Source of the DNA: Sneathiella chungangensis
GTDB lineage: Bacteria > Pseudomonadota > Alphaproteobacteria > Sneathiellales > Sneathiellaceae
Direction of reading: 5' to 3'
Assembly: GCF_009882935.1 (NCBI RefSeq)
Contig: NZ_WTVA01000014.1
Coordinates: forward strand, 1-64,000
DNA: 64,000 nt
Shown here: positions 61,070 through 64,000 of the stretch, piece by piece
Numbering within the stretch: the first letter of the stretch is position 1
Layout: every line of letters starts with the position of its first letter
Notes under the pieces: generated by a model
Database searches by the model: none
What the model saw: only the letters and a program-made list of their open reading frames with translations
What the model was told of the DNA's origin: nothing
Position numbers and translations under genes: made by a program

Positions 61070-63804
61070 GCGATCACGTCACTTTCGAGCTGGATGGCAA
61101 GACGGTCACGGCAGAGGCCGGGCAATCCATTTGGGATGTCGCCAAACGCGAAGGTACCTTGATCCCTCATCTCTGTCATTCGGACCGTATCGGCTTTGAA
61201 GCGGACGGAAATTGCCGGGCCTGCATGGTCGAAATCGAGGGCGAGCGCGTTCTCGCCGCCAGTTGCATTCGTCAACCGACCGACGGCATGAAGGTACGCA
61301 CCGCGACGGAGCGTGCCGAAAAATCCCGCAAGATGGTGATGGAGCTGCTGATTGCCGATCAACCTGATCGCGCCACGTCCTACGATAAAGACAGTCATTT
61401 CTGGAAAATGGCGGATCAGCAGCATATTGCACCGAGCCGCTTCCCGTCCCGCGAAATGCCGGCGGAGGATCTTTCCCATCCTGCCATGGCGGTCAATCTC
61501 GACGCCTGCATCAACTGCAATCTTTGCGTCCGCGCCTGTCGGGATGTGCAGGTTAACGACGTCATCGGCATGGCGGGCCGCGGCGCGCATTCCAAAATCG
61601 TCTTTGATTTTGATGATCCCATGGGAAATAGCACCTGTGTCGGCTGCGGTGAATGCGTTCAGGCCTGCCCAACCGGCGCATTGCTTGAAAAGTCGGTTCT
61701 GGGTGATCACCGAATAGATCGCGAGGTCAACAGTGTTTGCCCCTTCTGCGGCGTCGGCTGCCAGCTTACCTTCAAGATACGTGACGATAAAATCCTCTTT
61801 GCCGATGGCCGCAATGGTCCCGCCAATGAAGAACGGCTCTGTATCAAGGGACGTTTCGGCTTCGATTATATCCATAATCCGGATCGCTTGACGGTACCGC
61901 TTATCCGCAAGGAAGGTGTGGCAAAGGCCGATGTGGCCAACCTCGACCCCGCCAATCCCTACACCCACTTCCGTGAAGCAAGCTGGGAAGAGGCGCTGGA
62001 CGTCGCCGCAAACGGGTTGAAGAAAGTACGGGACACAAAAGGCGGTAACGCTTTGGCCGGCTTCGGCTCTGCCAAAGGCTCGAACGAGGAAGCCTATCTC
62101 TTTCAGAAACTGGTGCGGACCGGCTTCGGCACCAATAACGTGGATCACTGCACGCGGCTCTGTCACGCGTCTTCCGTCGCGGCACTCCTCGAGACCGTTG
62201 GCTCGGGCGCGGTCTCGGCACCATTTAACGAGGCCGAAAACGCCGACGTCATCATGGTCATCGGCTCCAACCCCACCGTTAATCATCCGGTCGCCGCCAC
62301 GTTTTTCAAGAATGCCGCCAAGAAGGGGGCCAAGCTGATCATTGTCGATCCGCGCGGACAGGCGCTTTCCCGCCACGCCACCTATATGCTGCAGGAAAAG
62401 CCCGGCACCGATGTTGCGCTGCTCAATTCCATCATGCATGTGATCGTCGCGGACGGATTAACGGATGAGACCTACATTAAGGAACATACGGAAAATTTTA
62501 ACGCGCTGTGCGCTCACCTGAAGGACTTCAGCCCCGAAGCCATGGAAGCTGTCACGGGCATCGACCCCGCAATCATCCGGGAGGTTGCCCATGTTTTCGC
62601 CAAAGCGAAGGCCGCGATTATCTTCTGGGGCATGGGCATCAGCCAGCATGTGCATGGCACCGATAATTCGCGCTGTCTGATCAGCCTCTCTCTGATGACA
62701 GGACAGGTCGGACGACCGGGCACGGGCCTTCATCCCTTGCGTGGGCAGAACAATGTGCAGGGTGCCTCCGACGTCGCGCTGATCCCGATGTTTTTGCCCG
62801 ATTACCAATCGGTGGAAGATCCGGTTATTCGCGAAAAATTCGAGAAATTCTGGGGCGCGTCGCTTGACCCGAAGAAGGGCCTTACCGTGGTCGAGATTAC
62901 CGAGGCCATCCATAAGGGTGAGATCAACGCCATGTATATCATGGGCGAGAACCCGGCGATGTCGGATCCCAATGTCAACCATGCCCGCGAAGCGCTCTCG
63001 ATGCTCGACCATCTGGTGGTGCAGGACCTGTTCCTCACGGAAACGGCCGCCTATGCCGATGTGGTCCTGCCCGCCTCCGCCTGGCCTGAAAAAGACGGCA
63101 CCGTCACCAATACCAACCGGCAGGTGCAGATGGGCCGCGCGGCCGTTCCAATGCCGGGAGAGGCGCGTCAGGATCTCTGGATCATACAGGAAATTGCCCG
63201 GCGACTCGGCCTCAACTGGAACTACAGTCACCCGAAAGATGTATTCGCGGAGATGACGCAGGCAATGCACAGCATCCGCGGCATCAGTTGGGATCGGCTG
63301 GAGGCCGAAGATGCCGTCATCTATCCCTGCGAAAGCCCGGGAGATCCGGGTCAGCCGCTGATCTTCACGAAGGATTTTCCGACCGCGAACGGCCTTGGGA
63401 AATTCGTACCGGCGAGCCTGATCTCACCGGATGAGATACCGGATGCGGAATTCCCGGTTGTCCTGACGACCGGTCGATTGTTGGAACATTGGCATACGGG
63501 TTCGATGACCCGCCGCTCGCAAGTCCTGGATGCGGTAGAGCCCGAACCCATCGTCCATATGCCGCCCGTCATGATCGAGGAGCTGGGCGCGAAAGCCGGC
63601 GATCTGGTGACCGTCCGCTCCCGTCGTGGTGAAATCGACATACGCGTACGGGCCGACGGCGCGGTGCAGAACGGCATGATTTTTATCCCCTTCTGCTATG
63701 CCGAAGCGGCCGTTAACCTGCTGACAAACGACGCGCTTGACCCTTTCGGAAAAATCGCGGAAGTTAAATTCTGCGCCGTAAATGTCGAAAGGAAGTCCGC
63801 CTGA
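61066..63804 (+). CDS. NAD-dependent formate dehydrogenase alpha subunit
   Basis: 912-residue molybdo- or tungstoenzyme oxidising formate to CO2. N-terminal [2Fe-2S] ferredoxin domain (PHLCHSDRIGFEADGNCRACMVEIEG), then a NuoG-like two-cluster ferredoxin part (ACINCNLCVRACRDVQ; CVGCGECVQACPTG), a further [4Fe-4S] at CPFCGVGCQLTFKI, and the bis-pterin domain with catalytic Cys366-His367 in DHCTRLCHASS, so cysteine rather than selenocysteine. GMGISQHVHGTDNSRCLISL and GRPGTGLHPLRGQNNVQGA are typical of FdhF-like enzymes. Formate released by BoxC could be one of its substrates. Confidence 0.94.
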   Translation: MSDHVTFELDGKTVTAEAGQSIWDVAKREGTLIPHLCHSDRIGFEADGNCRACMVEIEGERVLAASCIRQPTDGMKVRTATERAEKSRKMVMELLIADQPDRATSYDKDSHFWKMADQQHIAPSRFPSREMPAEDLSHPAMAVNLDACINCNLCVRACRDVQVNDVIGMAGRGAHSKIVFDFDDPMGNSTCVGCGECVQACPTGALLEKSVLGDHRIDREVNSVCPFCGVGCQLTFKIRDDKILFADGRNGPANEERLCIKGRFGFDYIHNPDRLTVPLIRKEGVAKADVANLDPANPYTHFREASWEEALDVAANGLKKVRDTKGGNALAGFGSAKGSNEEAYLFQKLVRTGFGTNNVDHCTRLCHASSVAALLETVGSGAVSAPFNEAENADVIMVIGSNPTVNHPVAATFFKNAAKKGAKLIIVDPRGQALSRHATYMLQEKPGTDVALLNSIMHVIVADGLTDETYIKEHTENFNALCAHLKDFSPEAMEAVTGIDPAIIREVAHVFAKAKAAIIFWGMGISQHVHGTDNSRCLISLSLMTGQVGRPGTGLHPLRGQNNVQGASDVALIPMFLPDYQSVEDPVIREKFEKFWGASLDPKKGLTVVEITEAIHKGEINAMYIMGENPAMSDPNVNHAREALSMLDHLVVQDLFLTETAAYADVVLPASAWPEKDGTVTNTNRQVQMGRAAVPMPGEARQDLWIIQEIARRLGLNWNYSHPKDVFAEMTQAMHSIRGISWDRLEAEDAVIYPCESPGDPGQPLIFTKDFPTANGLGKFVPASLISPDEIPDAEFPVVLTTGRLLEHWHTGSMTRRSQVLDAVEPEPIVHMPPVMIEELGAKAGDLVTVRSRRGEIDIRVRADGAVQNGMIFIPFCYAEAAVNLLTNDALDPFGKIAEVKFCAVNVERKSA

Positions 63805-63805
63805 A

Positions 63806-64000
63806 ATGTCCGACGATCTGAAGAGAAGAACAACTGTCGGAATTATCCAGACGGGACGTGTAGGCGGGTCGCTTGGCGTCAAGTACGGTGAGTATCCGGA
63901 TATGTTCATGGCGCTGTTCAAGGACGAACCTTTCGACTACGTCACCTACCCCGCCATAGACAAAAAGCTGCCCAAGCATCCGCTTGAATGCGACGCTTGG
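63806..64000 (+). CDS. Class I glutamine-amidotransferase-like protein, truncated by window end
   Basis: The first 65 codons of a gene starting 1 bp after the formate dehydrogenase alpha stop. The visible sequence VGIIQTGRVGGSLGVKYGEYPDMFMALF and the following FDYVTYPAIDKKLPKHPLECDAW match the N-terminus of GMP-synthase-like class I amidotransferase domains; the catalytic Cys lies outside the window. Close spacing suggests operon membership, but a link to formate metabolism is not established. Confidence 0.7.
   Translation, partial: MSDDLKRRTTVGIIQTGRVGGSLGVKYGEYPDMFMALFKDEPFDYVTYPAIDKKLPKHPLECDAW

Noticed and set aside
61009-62439. 476-codon open frame on the minus strand
   Set aside because: Antisense to the formate dehydrogenase genes; no recognisable domain and no ribosome site.

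Overview
The window reads as one contiguous chromosomal segment of a motile, aerobic alphaproteobacterium. Evidence: a CtrA/ChpT/SciP cell-cycle control set embedded in flagellar and chemotaxis genes, the gene order flgE-sciP-fliF-fliG-fliH(flbE)-fliN-flbD-flhA known from Caulobacter, a PomA/MotA-type stator gene, and a box-type aerobic benzoyl-CoA pathway. Coding density is high, codon use looks even throughout, and I see no insertion sequence, prophage, CRISPR array or rRNA. The genus cannot be fixed from the sequence; a marine Rhodospirillales- or Sneathiella-like lineage would fit.

Left part (1-12.6 kb), mixed metabolism: an RssA-type patatin, a CBS-pair protein, rsmI, a LysR regulator divergent from an acyl-CoA dehydrogenase/thioesterase pair, a MaoC-like hydratase, bacterioferritin with its ferredoxin (bfr, bfd), a nitronate monooxygenase-like gene with an unusual palindrome- and repeat-bearing upstream region, a PilZ-like protein, a tandem glycine riboswitch in front of L-serine dehydratase, and speD-speE. 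Then (11.9-21.0 kb) comes an aromatic-acid island: GST, cupin, boxB, boxC, a BoxR-type regulator, a divergently transcribed short flavodoxin, benzoate-CoA ligase, an MFS transporter and a VOC protein. The usual reductase gene boxA is absent, which makes the flavodoxin notable. From 21.1 to 26.9 kb lie three exported proteins of unknown function, an ABM-domain protein, and an SDR / Zn-ribbon-OB / cysteine-less thiolase set. A tRNA-Met(CAT) and mnmA follow.

Motility and cell-cycle part (28.4-59.0 kb): flgL-flgK point left and fliK-flgD-flgE point right from a shared 521-bp region holding a good sigma-54 promoter on each strand. sciP and the fliF-fliG-fliH-fliN-motA-flbD-flhA-flhF-flhG-fliK2 run follow. 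After yjbR and trhO come fliJ-fliI, facing away from ctrA across a region with a full CtrA box. chpT-cheA-cheW-cheY-cheB-cheR form a leftward chemotaxis/phosphorelay run. The activator FlbD, its sigma-54 targets, the master regulator CtrA, its phosphotransferase ChpT and its antagonist SciP are therefore encoded within about 27 kb. Missing from the window are motB, fliM, fliL, the rod genes, fliPQR, flagellins, fliX and cckA.

Right end (59.1-64.0 kb): a small DUF3553 protein and an NAD-linked formate dehydrogenase of the fused NuoE/NuoF beta subunit type with a ferredoxin-bearing alpha subunit, followed by a glutamine-amidotransferase-like gene cut by the window edge.
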